In this document: one piece after another, positions 25,819 through 35,383 of the stretch
How positions within the stretch are numbered: the first letter of the stretch is position 1
Layout of the letters: each line of letters opens with the position of its first letter
Assembly: GCA_964360635.1 (NCBI GenBank)
Contig: CAYHXO010000008.1
Span: 1-64,000 of the forward strand
Reading direction: 5' to 3'
DNA from: CALRGE01 sp964360635
GTDB taxonomy: Bacteria; Patescibacteriota; Gracilibacteria; UBA1369; 2-02-FULL-48-14
DNA: 64,000 bases
Position numbers and translations under genes: made by a program
The notes under the pieces: model-generated
Told to the model about the DNA's origin: nothing
Seen by the model: the letters and a program-made list of their open reading frames with translations, nothing else
The model's database searches: none

Positions 25819-27678
25819 ATGTGCGGCTTAGCAGGTTTTATCGGTGATGGAAATGAGGCAGATTTAAAAAATATGATTGAGGCAATTCGTCACAGAGGAC
25901 CTGATTCTCAAGGTATATTTTTTGAAAATAAAGTTGCCTTCGGACACGCAAGATTAAGTATTCTAGACACTAGCTCAGCCGGAAATCAGCCAATGTTTAG
26001 TGATGATAAAAGTATAGTCACTGTTTTTAATGGCGAAATTTATAATTTTTTACAATTACGAAAAGATCTCGAATTTATCGGCTACAAATTTAAAAGTGAT
26101 TCAGATACTGAAGTGCTTTTGGCCGCTTATAAAGAATTCGGTGAATATTGTTTTGAAAAATTTGAAGGTATGTTTGCAATCGCAATATATGATTTTAAAG
26201 AGGAAAAATTGATTTTAGCCAGAGATAGGATGGGTGAAAAACCACTTTATTGGACACTCATTAACAAAACTTTTATTTTTGGATCTGAACTAGCTGCGCT
26301 TATAAAACATCCGCTTTTTAAGAAAGAAATAAATTTGAATTCATTAAGCAAATATTTTTCTTTTGACTATATCCCAACTCCTCATACGATTTACAAGAAT
26401 ACTTACAAACTTGAACCTGGAACTTGTTTGATTTTCAAAAATGCTGAAATATCAAAAAAAATATTTTATAAAATGAGCTTTGAAAATAATGGCCTTAATT
26501 TCACAGATGCAGTTAAACAACTCGATGAAAATTTCAATGAAATAACAAAAAGAACTTTATTATCAGATGTTCCACTTGGAGTTTTTCTAAGTGGTGGAAT
26601 TGATAGCTCAACCGTTGCTTATTATGCTGCAAAAAATAGTAATTCTAAAATAAATACTTATTCAATTGGCTTTGAAGAGAAATCTTTTGACGAATCAAAA
26701 TATGCACTAAAAGTGGCAAAATATCTTGGCACGAATCATCATGTAAAAATTGTGAAACAATCTGAAATAATAGTCATCGCAAAAAATTTAGGCAATATTC
26801 TTGACGAGCCACTGGCAGATGCATCAATAATCCCTACTTATATTCTTTCAAAATTTGCACGTGAGGAGCTTACTGTGGCGCTTGGTGGTGATGGCGGTGA
26901 TGAACTTTTTGCAGGATATCCAACTTTTCAGGCGGAAAAGTTCGTGGACTTATATTTAAAGTTGCCATCTGTCATTAGAATTATTTTTGAAAAATTAATC
27001 AAAAAACTACCGGTGTCCGATAAAAATTTCAGCCTAGAATTTAAATTAAAAAAATTTATTGATGGAGTGAAATCTGATAAAAAATATATGCACCAAAATT
27101 GGCTTGGAAATTTCACAAAAGAAGAAAAATCAGAATTATTTTTACCGCATATCTGGAATCAAATAAAAGATTCTAATGATTTTGAAGATATTGATCGGCA
27201 TATTAACGAAAATAAAATCACAGATATCCGTCAACAATCACTTTATCTTTACATGAAAACATATTTGACAGATCAAGTACTGGTTAAAGTTGATCGCGCA
27301 AGTATGAAAAGTTCTTTAGAGGTAAGAGCGCCATTTTTAAATCACTCACTTGTGGATTTTGTGAACGCACTGCCATATAAATTTAAATTTCATGGCGTCA
27401 CAGGAAAATATATTTTAAAAAAAATGATGAAAGGTAAGCTCCCATCTTCAATTATAAATAGAAAGAAAAAAGGCTTTGGTATCCCACTTGCAAAGTGGCT
27501 TAGAGAAGATCTTAAAGATTTTTGCGAAACGGTACTTTCAAAAGAGAATATTGAAATGGGAGGATTTTTTAATTTCGAATTGATTAGTAAATTAAAAGAA
27601 GAACATTTTAATAAAGAAAAAGATCACCGCAGGAAGCTTTGGTCATTAATCATTTTCCAAATATGGTTGCAAAAATAA
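25819..27678 (+). CDS. asnB: Glutamine-dependent asparagine synthetase-type amidotransferase (copy 1)
   Basis: A 619-residue AsnB-type enzyme. Cys2, exposed after Met removal in MCGLAGFIG, is the glutaminase nucleophile. RHRGPDSQG and FNGEIYNF complete the N-terminal Ntn domain. The synthetase half has the PPi-loop SGGIDSST and the GGDGGDELFAGYP motif. In polysaccharide loci AsnB homologues often amidate uronic acids rather than aspartate. Here a nucleotide-sugar dehydrogenase follows at 29281, and a second asnB is at 41505. I therefore infer a uronamide role for at least one copy. Confidence 0.88.
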   Translation: MCGLAGFIGDGNEADLKNMIEAIRHRGPDSQGIFFENKVAFGHARLSILDTSSAGNQPMFSDDKSIVTVFNGEIYNFLQLRKDLEFIGYKFKSDSDTEVLLAAYKEFGEYCFEKFEGMFAIAIYDFKEEKLILARDRMGEKPLYWTLINKTFIFGSELAALIKHPLFKKEINLNSLSKYFSFDYIPTPHTIYKNTYKLEPGTCLIFKNAEISKKIFYKMSFENNGLNFTDAVKQLDENFNEITKRTLLSDVPLGVFLSGGIDSSTVAYYAAKNSNSKINTYSIGFEEKSFDESKYALKVAKYLGTNHHVKIVKQSEIIVIAKNLGNILDEPLADASIIPTYILSKFAREELTVALGGDGGDELFAGYPTFQAEKFVDLYLKLPSVIRIIFEKLIKKLPVSDKNFSLEFKLKKFIDGVKSDKKYMHQNWLGNFTKEEKSELFLPHIWNQIKDSNDFEDIDRHINENKITDIRQQSLYLYMKTYLTDQVLVKVDRASMKSSLEVRAPFLNHSLVDFVNALPYKFKFHGVTGKYILKKMMKGKLPSSIINRKKKGFGIPLAKWLREDLKDFCETVLSKENIEMGGFFNFELISKLKEEHFNKEKDHRRKLWSLIIFQIWLQK

Positions 27679-29219
27679 AATCAGCTTTTACATGGGTCCA
27701 AGCAAATTATATGGCCTGTTTTTTCGCGATTTTTGTTGGAATCGTTATGCTTGCTCCACAAATTATTTTTATTATAGAATCCGGCGATTTATATCAAGGA
27801 ATTTATATTTTAGAGAGCGATGCTGAAGTACATTACCTTGCTAGAATCAAAGAATTTGTTGATGGCAACGGGCCTGGAAATCCATACATTTATGATTTTA
27901 AAAACAATGTCCCAACTACTTTTTTTACATATAGCGAGTGGATACTTGCACTTCCATCTATTGCATTAGGTGTATCTGTTCCAAATATGAATCTAATATA
28001 CAAATTCATCCTGCCTGCTTTATTATCGCTCATTATTTATTGGTTTTTAATCCGACTTGAATTCAAGAAGGGATACGCATTGGCTGGTGTATCAATGATT
28101 ATGTTTGGCAACGCGATGTTCTATCCGGAAAGTCTATCGGCATTTTTAAGATTAGATCCTATTTTCACTCAATTTTCACTCTTCGCACGTCCTGTTAATC
28201 CCGAACTGAGTTCAATTTTTTTCTTTGTATATCTTCATATTCTTTTGTCATCGTTACAACAAAAAAGCTGGAAATGGATAATCGCGCTTGGAATCTTATT
28301 CGGAACTACATTTTATATATATTTCTATACTTTCACTTTTCTTATTGCATTAAATGTTACATTTATTGGGATTCTATCGATTTCAAAACAGTACAGTCAA
28401 GCGCTTAAAATAAGCACGGCAACATTTATCGGATTTCTGATTGGAGTGCCTGTAATAAATGAGCTTATTCAGTTAAACAGCCATCCATATTTTATTGAAC
28501 TAAGTCGAGCACTTTCAGTTACAAATTCACGTTTACCGGTTATTGGTATCACTCATATTATTTTGTATATTATTTTTCTCATCTACTTCAAAAAAACCGA
28601 AAAAACACCTCAACTTTATTTATTACTGGCTGTATTCACTGCCGGATTTGTTGCGACAAATCAGCAAATTATTACAGGAAGAGTGATGCATGAGGGACAT
28701 TATCTTTGGTATTTTATTAGTCCTATTGTATGTGTAATTTTTCTAACAATCATACAAGCTTTTTTAAAAAAAAGATGGAAAATTATTAGTAATACATTAA
28801 TATTTAGCTTAATCATTACACCTATTTTATTTAGTATATTTACTCAATATTCATCTTATAAATATTGGGTAAAAGAATATCAATCACATCAAGTATATGG
28901 GCCTATTCTTGCGTGGATAAATGAAAATACTCCTCAGGAATCCGTTATCATGGCAAACGATGCACTTTCAAATTTAATACCAATTTATACGGGTGCAAAT
29001 GTTGTATGGCAACGCTATGCTGATACTTATTTAATGGAATTCAATAGGTTATATCTAAATCCCGAACGTTTGCTGGAAAATGATCTAATAAGCGACTACC
29101 GCCTAGATTATTTAATTTGGGATAAAGAGATAAATGCAGATTGGACTATTCCTAAATCCGGATTAGATCTTCTCTTCAAAAATGATAGATTTGAGATATA
29201 TTCAATTGCAAATAAATAG
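27663..29219 (+). CDS. Multi-spanning membrane protein, possible GT-C glycosyltransferase
   Basis: A 518-residue protein with about ten hydrophobic helices and a soluble C-terminal tail. I do not recognise a named family with certainty. The C-terminal phrase LAWINENTPQESVIMAND is typical of GT-C enzymes and related membrane transferases, in which such a segment follows the last helix. A DAEVHYLARIKEF stretch after the first helix could be the acidic loop of GT-C enzymes. A Wzy-like polymerase is the other possibility. The frame extends to 27639, but ATG 27663, with a 16-bp overlap of asnB, gives a better start. It should use a lipid-linked sugar on the outer face. Confidence 0.55.
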   Translation: MVAKIKSAFTWVQANYMACFFAIFVGIVMLAPQIIFIIESGDLYQGIYILESDAEVHYLARIKEFVDGNGPGNPYIYDFKNNVPTTFFTYSEWILALPSIALGVSVPNMNLIYKFILPALLSLIIYWFLIRLEFKKGYALAGVSMIMFGNAMFYPESLSAFLRLDPIFTQFSLFARPVNPELSSIFFFVYLHILLSSLQQKSWKWIIALGILFGTTFYIYFYTFTFLIALNVTFIGILSISKQYSQALKISTATFIGFLIGVPVINELIQLNSHPYFIELSRALSVTNSRLPVIGITHIILYIIFLIYFKKTEKTPQLYLLLAVFTAGFVATNQQIITGRVMHEGHYLWYFISPIVCVIFLTIIQAFLKKRWKIISNTLIFSLIITPILFSIFTQYSSYKYWVKEYQSHQVYGPILAWINENTPQESVIMANDALSNLIPIYTGANVVWQRYADTYLMEFNRLYLNPERLLENDLISDYRLDYLIWDKEINADWTIPKSGLDLLFKNDRFEIYSIANK

Positions 29220-29246
29220 TTCTGTTTAAAGTTAAAGGAATTTATT

Positions 29247-29274
29247 TTGAAAATAATTAAAAGTCGTCTACACT
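29247..29274 (+). promoter_or_regulatory. Promoter for the nucleotide-sugar dehydrogenase at 29281
   Basis: TTGAAA at 29247-29252, TACACT at 29269-29274, spacer 16 bp. Six bases separate the -10 box from the ATG, so the transcript should begin at or next to the start codon. Confidence 0.6.
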
Positions 29275-29280
29275 CATCCC

Positions 29281-30498
29281 ATGAATCAAAAGGCTATCAA
29301 ATACGATGTATGTATAATCGGCGGTGCTGGGCATGTTGGACTTCCATTGGCAGTTGCTTTTGCGTGTAGCGGATTGAAAACACTTATTCTAGACATAAAT
29401 CGTGATACTCTCGAGAAAATATCATCAGGGGTATTTCCTTTCCAGGAAGAAAATGGAGATGAAAAACTTAGGGAAGCATTAAAAATGGGCAATATTTTTT
29501 GTTCAAGTTCTCCTGAAATGATTAGTGAAAGCAAAATTGTAATCTGTATCGTAGGGACGCCGATTGATGAGTATTTGAACCCTGATTTTAAGGCGATTAC
29601 AAAAGTTGTAGATGATTATTTCGATCATTTTTTTGATGATCAAATATTTATTTTAAGAAGTACCGTATATCCACAAACCACCGAGAAAGTTAGAGATATT
29701 TTTAAAACACGCGGAAAAAATATAAGAATGGCTTACTGCCCTGAACGTATAGCAGAAGGAAAGGCTTTTAGTGAATTTGAAAATTTACCTCAAATTGTTT
29801 CTGCATTTGATGAAGAAACATTAAATGAAGTTTCAGGATTTTTTAGTAGGATAACTAAAAAAGAAGTTATAAAACTAAAGCCACTTGAAGCAGAACTTTC
29901 AAAGCTATTTACTAACGCATGGAGATACATAACTTTCGCAACTTCAAATCAATTTTACATGATGGCGGAAAATTTAAACGCCGACTTTGCTTCAATTTAT
30001 AAAGCAATTACAAAAGACTACCCAAGAACAAAGGCTATGCCTAGTCCTGGTTTTGCGGCGGGCCCATGCTTGTTGAAAGATACAATGCAATTGGCTGCCT
30101 ATAGTAATAATACATTTAGTCTTGGTCAGGCCGCTATGTTGATAAACGAAGGAATGCCAAAATTTGTTATTGATCATATTAAGAATGAATTAAGGAAAAA
30201 AAATCCAAATGAAAGTTTTCATGGTTTGAATATTGGAATTTTGGGAATGTCATTTAAGGCAGGCTCTGATGATGCAAGAGATAGTTTATCTTATAAATTA
30301 AGGAAAATTGCTAAATTTGAATTCAATAATGTTTTATGCCACGACCCTCTTATCAAAGATGATTCTTTCGTGGAACTTGAAGTATTACTTGAGCAATCTG
30401 ATATAATTATTGTAGCGTCTCCTCATGAAGAATATAAACAAATTGAAAAACAAAAATATTCAAGCAAGACTTTTATTGATATTTGGAATATTTTATGA
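29281..30498 (+). CDS. UDP-glucose/GDP-mannose dehydrogenase family protein (WecC/ManNAcUA type)
   Basis: A 405-residue NAD-dependent nucleotide-sugar dehydrogenase that oxidises C6 to a carboxylate in two steps. The Rossmann motif is GGAGHVGLPLAVAFA (14-28). The catalytic loop is GPCLLKD with Cys263, Lys266 and Asp267. The C-terminal UDP-binding domain contains GILGMSFKAGSDDARDS. The GPCLLKD form is closer to WecC/WbpA enzymes that make amino-uronic acids than to Ugd, which is present separately at 33456. Co-location with asnB suggests its product could be amidated. It overlaps the following epimerase by 4 bp. Confidence 0.85.
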   Translation: MNQKAIKYDVCIIGGAGHVGLPLAVAFACSGLKTLILDINRDTLEKISSGVFPFQEENGDEKLREALKMGNIFCSSSPEMISESKIVICIVGTPIDEYLNPDFKAITKVVDDYFDHFFDDQIFILRSTVYPQTTEKVRDIFKTRGKNIRMAYCPERIAEGKAFSEFENLPQIVSAFDEETLNEVSGFFSRITKKEVIKLKPLEAELSKLFTNAWRYITFATSNQFYMMAENLNADFASIYKAITKDYPRTKAMPSPGFAAGPCLLKDTMQLAAYSNNTFSLGQAAMLINEGMPKFVIDHIKNELRKKNPNESFHGLNIGILGMSFKAGSDDARDSLSYKLRKIAKFEFNNVLCHDPLIKDDSFVELEVLLEQSDIIIVASPHEEYKQIEKQKYSSKTFIDIWNIL

Positions 30499-31514
30499 AA
30501 ATTTTAGTCACAGGATCATCGGGATTTGTTGCAGGTTATCTTATAGAGGAGCTTTTGAAAAATGGTCACCAAATAGTTGGTATAGATAATTTTAGTAAAT
30601 ACGGCCCTGTTGTAAAAAGTTATGATAAAAATCCAAATTATAAATTTGTTGAAGGCGATGCTAAGGATACTAATCTATTAAAAGAATTAATATCCGACTG
30701 TGATCAAGTGGTAGCATTAGCTGCCATGATTGGAGGAATATCCTATTTCCATGAATATGCCTATGATCTTTTGGCTGAAAATGAAAGAATTTGCGCGTCC
30801 ACTTTCGATGCGGCAATTTGGGCTTTTCTAAATAAAAAATTAAAAAAAATCAACGTTATCTCTTCATCAATGGTATTTGAAAGTACTGATAAATTTCCAA
30901 GTGGCGAGGGTGATCAGCTTTTATGTCCTCCTCCAAAGTCAACTTATGGTTTTCAAAAACTTTCGACAGAATATTTTGCAAAAGGTGCTTATGAACAATA
31001 TAAACTACCATATACAATAATCAGGCCATTTAATTGTGTCGGGATAGGGGAAAGAAAAGCAAAAGGTGATAAAGAAATTCTTTCCGGAAATGTAAAACTT
31101 GCGATGAGTCATGTTGTACCAGATTTGGTTCATAAAATTTTAAAAGGTCAGAATCCACTTCATATTCTTGGTGAAGGTACGCAAATCCGACACTACACAT
31201 ATGGTGGCGACCTAGCAGCAGGTATCCGGTTTTGTATAGAAAAAGAGGAGTCTATAAATCAGGATTTTAATATATCTACACCAGTTTCAACAACTGTAAT
31301 TGAATTGGCAAAATTGATACACAAAAAAATTCACGGAGATAAAGAGTTTAATTTTATATCTGATGAACCGTTTAGCTATGACGTACAGAAGCGAGTGCCA
31401 AATACAGAAAAAGCAAAAAAAATTCTGGGTTATGAGGCAACAACAGATTTAAGCACGATGTTAGATGAAGTAATTCCTTGGATAGCGGAGCAGGTAAAAT
31501 TGGGGAACATGTAA
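30495..31514 (+). CDS. NAD-dependent epimerase/dehydratase (extended SDR)
   Basis: A 339-residue extended SDR. TGSSGFVAGYL near the N-terminus binds NAD, and STYGFQK holds the catalytic Tyr and Lys. FNCVGIGERKAKG replaces the usual GPR sugar-binding motif. ATG 30495 overlaps the previous stop (ATGA) and begins the conserved MKILVTG; a longer frame from 30483 adds only four residues. It resembles UDP-sugar epimerases and dehydratases, without a clear match to one reaction. By position it would act on the product of the dehydrogenase before it. Confidence 0.75.
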   Translation: MKILVTGSSGFVAGYLIEELLKNGHQIVGIDNFSKYGPVVKSYDKNPNYKFVEGDAKDTNLLKELISDCDQVVALAAMIGGISYFHEYAYDLLAENERICASTFDAAIWAFLNKKLKKINVISSSMVFESTDKFPSGEGDQLLCPPPKSTYGFQKLSTEYFAKGAYEQYKLPYTIIRPFNCVGIGERKAKGDKEILSGNVKLAMSHVVPDLVHKILKGQNPLHILGEGTQIRHYTYGGDLAAGIRFCIEKEESINQDFNISTPVSTTVIELAKLIHKKIHGDKEFNFISDEPFSYDVQKRVPNTEKAKKILGYEATTDLSTMLDEVIPWIAEQVKLGNM

Positions 31515-31518
31515 ATTT

Positions 31519-32682
31519 ATGAGGATTTTTTTCATTACATCAAAACTAAATTTCTTAAATGCCGGTGGATCGGTTACTGATTTAGATTTGAAGGCTGAGT
31601 CGATGGCAAAGGCAGGTCATGATGTTACAGTCTTAACCTTATTTTCAGGCAGGAATAGAATTAATAAAAAATTATCATATGAATTAATTGAGGTAGACAT
31701 AAATGTTTTCAACCAAATCTCAATTCAAAAGAAAATCTATGATATTTTAAAAAAATACGCAGCCTCTACAGATAAAATACATATTGAGGGACAATATATG
31801 TATGGAGCTGGTATTTATAAGTTTTTAGGAGGGAAAGTGCCTATAATTGCCTTTTTCAATAGAGAGTTGGTGACTTGGCCGAATGATTCCGGAGATTTTT
31901 TGAATTGCAATTCATTCCTTCAAAAAATGAAAAGCAAATTTGCTTTTATATTTGAAAAATATATCGGTATAAGATTTGCAAATAAAATAGATTTTTTTAT
32001 ATTCACAACTCCATCTCTACGAAATGCATATTATAAATTTGGATTAAATAAAAAAGTTCCACACAAAATCATGCCTGATTTTGTTGACTCTGAAAAAGTT
32101 ATAAAAGTGATAAAAACATCTATTTCGGACGCAATTCAGAGCAGGGTAAAGAATGAAAAATTTCAAATTTATACATCCGGAAGGCTAATTCCTGAAAAGG
32201 GTTTTGATATCATGATTAGAGCATTTGCATTGCTTGTGGGGCCTTATCATCTTGTTATTGGCGGAGATGGTCCGGAGCGAGAACACTTAATTAATTTAGT
32301 TAAAGAATTACATCTTGAAGAAAAGGTTACTTTCCCGGGCTGGCTGAGTTATGATGAAATGATTTCTTGTCTAAACCAATCAAATATTTTTGTCTTACCT
32401 AGATGGAGGGTTGAACTCTCCTCAGTAATTTTATTTGAAGCAATGTCACTCGGTCTACCATGCCTTGTTCAGAGTGGAGGCGGGCTCGCATGGCTTGTTG
32501 ATAATGAGAAATTGATTTTTGAGGATAAAAATGAAATTGACCTGGCAAAAAAAATAGAATATTTGCATGCACAAAAAGATCAATGCTCTAAACTTGGTGA
32601 ATATTGTTATAACAGAATAAATGAAGAATTTGGTATAGAAAAATTAGCTAGTGAATTGGAGTCAATATTCATAAGGATTTAG
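31519..32682 (+). CDS. Family 4 glycosyltransferase
   Basis: A 387-residue GT-B enzyme. The N-terminal loop LNAGGSVTDLDLKAESM is the usual acceptor-side glycine-rich region. The donor half begins YTSGRLIPEKGFDIMIRAFALL. The E-x7-E motif is modified: VELSSVILFEAMSLGLPCLV. Retaining GT4 enzymes add sugars from UDP, GDP or other donors to a lipid-linked chain on the cytoplasmic side. It lies 4 bp after the epimerase. It converges with a methyltransferase by 4 bp. Confidence 0.82.
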   Translation: MRIFFITSKLNFLNAGGSVTDLDLKAESMAKAGHDVTVLTLFSGRNRINKKLSYELIEVDINVFNQISIQKKIYDILKKYAASTDKIHIEGQYMYGAGIYKFLGGKVPIIAFFNRELVTWPNDSGDFLNCNSFLQKMKSKFAFIFEKYIGIRFANKIDFFIFTTPSLRNAYYKFGLNKKVPHKIMPDFVDSEKVIKVIKTSISDAIQSRVKNEKFQIYTSGRLIPEKGFDIMIRAFALLVGPYHLVIGGDGPEREHLINLVKELHLEEKVTFPGWLSYDEMISCLNQSNIFVLPRWRVELSSVILFEAMSLGLPCLVQSGGGLAWLVDNEKLIFEDKNEIDLAKKIEYLHAQKDQCSKLGEYCYNRINEEFGIEKLASELESIFIRI

Positions 32683-33359
32683 GATTTTACTGCCTCAAAC
32701 AAATATAACAAGCAAAAGTTCCCCGCATATTTTTTGTAATAAAAATTACAAATTAAATCCATCAAAAATAATCCTGATTGAAAAATCGCCCGCAAAAATT
32801 TTGGTGCAGGAGTAGTTTGAAATCCCAAAACAAAAGGCCCAGTTCCAACAGAAACAATTCTTTTCATTTTCAAACCATGTTTTTCAAAAATCTTTTCAAG
32901 AGCTGAATGTGTATATCTGTGATAATCATCAGGATCGGCATGATAAGGGTATAAAAAGGGTACACATCCGATAAACTTCCCACCTTTTTTCATTATACGA
33001 GCACTTTCACCAATTAAATTATCAGTATCAAAAATATGTTCTATTGTGTTGAAACAAAGTACGCTATCAAAATTGCTCAAACTATTCGGGAATGGTTTTT
33101 CCAGATCAATCTTCATCAAATTCGGGCCTTCAGTAAAGTAGTCACAAAAAAACATTTCTGCGCCAGGATCTTTCTTAAGAAATCGAAAATAACTTGAACC
33201 GTCACTTTTTGCTCCCAAATCTATAATCTTTCCTGTTAATCTATCGAATGGATATTTTTTCAAACTTAAATTAAGCAGTGCTCTTGGTAAACTTTTGCCT
33301 CGCATCGACTCAGCCCAAACGAATCCTAAATCTGAAAATGAAAATTTTGAATAATGCAC
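32679..33359 (-). CDS. SAM-dependent class I methyltransferase (GTG start)
   Basis: A 226-residue methyltransferase that starts with GTG at 33357-33359. Motif I is IIDLGAKSDGSSYF, with VLCFNTIEHIFDTDNLIGES and FIGCVPFLYPYHADPDDYHRY further on. The last shared segment ties it to the methyltransferases at 20826 and 22790. Its C-terminus is hydrophobic. It stands alone on the minus strand between two plus-strand operons and has its own promoter. Confidence 0.78.
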   Translation of the reverse strand: MHYSKFSFSDLGFVWAESMRGKSLPRALLNLSLKKYPFDRLTGKIIDLGAKSDGSSYFRFLKKDPGAEMFFCDYFTEGPNLMKIDLEKPFPNSLSNFDSVLCFNTIEHIFDTDNLIGESARIMKKGGKFIGCVPFLYPYHADPDDYHRYTHSALEKIFEKHGLKMKRIVSVGTGPFVLGFQTTPAPKFLRAIFQSGLFLMDLICNFYYKKYAGNFCLLYLFEAVKS

Positions 33360-33365
33360 GGCGCA

Positions 33366-33395
33366 AGCCTACCGTAAAAGCTCGACTTTTTCCAA
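33366..33395 (-). promoter_or_regulatory. Promoter for the methyltransferase at 33359
   Basis: On the minus strand TTGGAA (33395-33390) and TAGGCT (33371-33366), spacer 18 bp, with the -10 box 6 bp before the GTG start. Another leaderless arrangement. Confidence 0.45.
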
Positions 33396-33445
33396 TCCCT
33401 CATTTATTGTTTAGTCCCGCAGGGAGCATTAGGCCGAAGGCCGCA

Positions 33446-33451
33446 TAATAT
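33446..33451 (+). promoter_or_regulatory. -10 box directly before ugd, with GC-rich hairpins upstream
   Basis: TAATAT at 33446-33451 ends 4 bp before the ugd ATG. No good -35 box is visible. In its place are two small GC-rich inverted repeats, CCC-GCA-GGG (33416-33424) and GGCC-GAA-GGCC (33432-33442), which might bind a regulator. Confidence 0.4.
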
Positions 33452-33455
33452 CAAC

Positions 33456-34754
33456 ATGAAAATAACAGTCGTTGGAACCGGATACGTTGGATTGGTCACA
33501 GGAACCTGCTTTGCGGAGCTAGGCAATGATGTCATTTGTGTTGATATCGACGCTGCAAAAATCGAAAGATTAAAAAAGGGAGAAATTCCAATTTACGAAC
33601 CTGGGCTTGAAGAGCTTGTTTTACGAAATTACAAAGAAGGACGTTTGAATTTTTCTACAGATTTAAAAACTGCAATTGAGGCTTGTGAAATTATTTTCAG
33701 CGCAGTTGGTACGCCTCAAGGTGGTGACGATCGTGCCGATCTTTCTGCAGTACGTGCCGTTGCTAAATCAGTTGGCCAAAATTTAAACGGATACAAAGTT
33801 TTTGTTAATAAATCTACAGTCCCTGTAGGTACTAGCAATGAAGTGAAAGATATAATCGCCTCACAAACCACACACCCTTTTGACGTAGTAGACAATCCTG
33901 AATTCCTTCGTGAAGGCTCAGCAGTTAAGGACTTTTTGAACCCTGACAGAATTGTTTGTGGTGTGGAAAGTGACAAAGCTCGCGAAGCGATGGAAAAACT
34001 CTATTCACCACTTGTGCGTGCCGGTAGACCTCTACTTTTCACAGACATTCATTCTGCGGAAATTATTAAATATGCTTCGAATGCTTTCCTTGCCACAAAA
34101 ATTTCCTTCATAAACGAAATAGCAAATTTCTGTGAAGCTGCCGGTGGAGATGTAACAATGGTTGCGAAGGGAATGGGCCTCGACGATAGAATCGGTCCTC
34201 GGTTTTTGCACGCCGGAATTGGATACGGCGGAAGTTGCTTTCCAAAAGATGTAAACGCATTCATTCAAACCGGCCGTGATAAAGGTTACGAATTCAAAAT
34301 TATCAAAGCTGCAAATGAAGTAAATCAAATTCAAAAGAAAATAATCATCGAAAAAATCCGCAAAGAGTTTCCTGATCTGAATGGCATAACAATTGCAGTT
34401 TGGGGACTCGCGTTCAAACCAAAAACTGACGATATGCGTGAAGCGCCTTCATTAGAAATTCTTCCTGAGCTGTTGAAATCCGGCGCAAGCCTCCGTGTTT
34501 TTGATCCTGTCGCGGCTGAAAATGCAAAAAAGATTCTTGGAACAACTAATATTGAATATCTTCCTTCACCTTATGATGCTGCCACCGGTGCAGATATCCT
34601 TCTAATAGTAACTGAATGGGATGAATTCCGTGCAATCGACCTCACACGCATTTCAAGCCTGATGAAAGGCAAATCAGTATTTGACGGAAGAAATATCTAC
34701 CAGCCAGCTGAAATGGAAAAACTTGGATTTAAGTATGTGTCAGTGGGTAGATAA
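33456..34754 (+). CDS. ugd: UDP-glucose 6-dehydrogenase
   Basis: Oxidises UDP-glucose to UDP-glucuronate using two NAD. The 432 residues begin MKITVVGTGYVGL with the Rossmann fold. The catalytic loop GYGGSCFPKD gives Cys261, Lys264 and Asp265, all present. The C-terminal UDP-binding domain has the AFKPKTDDMREAPS segment. Its product is the substrate for UXS (21450) and for the UDP-glucuronate epimerase at 35384. The gene starts after a -10 box with no Shine-Dalgarno motif. Identity is confident. Confidence 0.95.
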   Translation: MKITVVGTGYVGLVTGTCFAELGNDVICVDIDAAKIERLKKGEIPIYEPGLEELVLRNYKEGRLNFSTDLKTAIEACEIIFSAVGTPQGGDDRADLSAVRAVAKSVGQNLNGYKVFVNKSTVPVGTSNEVKDIIASQTTHPFDVVDNPEFLREGSAVKDFLNPDRIVCGVESDKAREAMEKLYSPLVRAGRPLLFTDIHSAEIIKYASNAFLATKISFINEIANFCEAAGGDVTMVAKGMGLDDRIGPRFLHAGIGYGGSCFPKDVNAFIQTGRDKGYEFKIIKAANEVNQIQKKIIIEKIRKEFPDLNGITIAVWGLAFKPKTDDMREAPSLEILPELLKSGASLRVFDPVAAENAKKILGTTNIEYLPSPYDAATGADILLIVTEWDEFRAIDLTRISSLMKGKSVFDGRNIYQPAEMEKLGFKYVSVGR

Positions 34755-34787
34755 TTGAACTCGCGTGCACTTTTTAAACTATAGCTC

Positions 34788-35330
34788 ATGTCCAACATCT
34801 TCATCATCCACGGCGTTGGCGGAACACCTGATGAAAACTGGTTTCCTTGGCTTAAATCAGAACTTGAAAAGGCCGGCCACAACGTAATCATTCCGCAATT
34901 TCCAACACCTGAAGGTCAAACTCTTGAAAACTGGCTCGCAGTTTTGAAAAACTACGAAGAATTTATCACACCGGAAACTATTTTTGTTGGTCACAGTTTA
35001 GGCGTGCCTTTTGTATTAAACGTGCTTGAGAAACACCAAATCAAAGCTGCATTTCTTGTTGCCGGATTCATTGGGCTTGCAGGAAATAAATTCGATGAAT
35101 CAATGAAAACTTTTGCCCAAAAAGAATTCAACTGGGAAAAAATAAAACAAAATTGCAAAAATTTCACAATTTTCCACTCGGACAACGATCCTTACATTAA
35201 GTTTGAAAAGGCTGAAGAACTTGCAGCATTACTTAACGCGAAAGTGACGCTCGTGCCTGGTGCCGGCCATATTAATCAATCAGCCGGTTACACAAAATTC
35301 TATCTGCTTCTTGAGAGAATTCTTGGGTAG
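34788..35330 (+). CDS. RBBP9/YdeN-type small alpha/beta serine hydrolase
   Basis: A 180-residue hydrolase with an IIHGVGGTPDENWFPWL start, the nucleophile elbow GHSLG (Ser70 at 68-72), an acidic residue in HSDNDPY (Asp132 or Asp134) and His161 in PGAGHIN. Length and motifs match the RBBP9/YdeN family of small esterases of mostly unknown substrate. It sits between ugd and two epimerases; a role in removing acyl groups from the glycan is possible but unproven. TATAGC ends 2 bp before its ATG. Confidence 0.85.
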   Translation: MSNIFIIHGVGGTPDENWFPWLKSELEKAGHNVIIPQFPTPEGQTLENWLAVLKNYEEFITPETIFVGHSLGVPFVLNVLEKHQIKAAFLVAGFIGLAGNKFDESMKTFAQKEFNWEKIKQNCKNFTIFHSDNDPYIKFEKAEELAALLNAKVTLVPGAGHINQSAGYTKFYLLLERILG

Positions 35331-35346
35331 AATTTATCTTGGAGAA

Positions 35347-35375
35347 TTGTGACTAGCCTGGTTTCATGCTAACTT
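35347..35375 (+). promoter_or_regulatory. Promoter for the UDP-glucuronate epimerase at 35384
   Basis: TTGTGA at 35347-35352, TAACTT at 35370-35375, spacer 17 bp, 8 bp from the ATG. The stretch from the -10 box into the gene is nearly the same as that before gmd at 37723. Confidence 0.5.
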
Positions 35376-35383
35376 ACACGAGC

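Noticed and set aside
27663..29219. Calling this membrane protein the Wzy polymerase
   Set aside because: The soluble tail and acidic first loop fit GT-C enzymes at least as well. Wzy has no reliable sequence signature, so I left it open.
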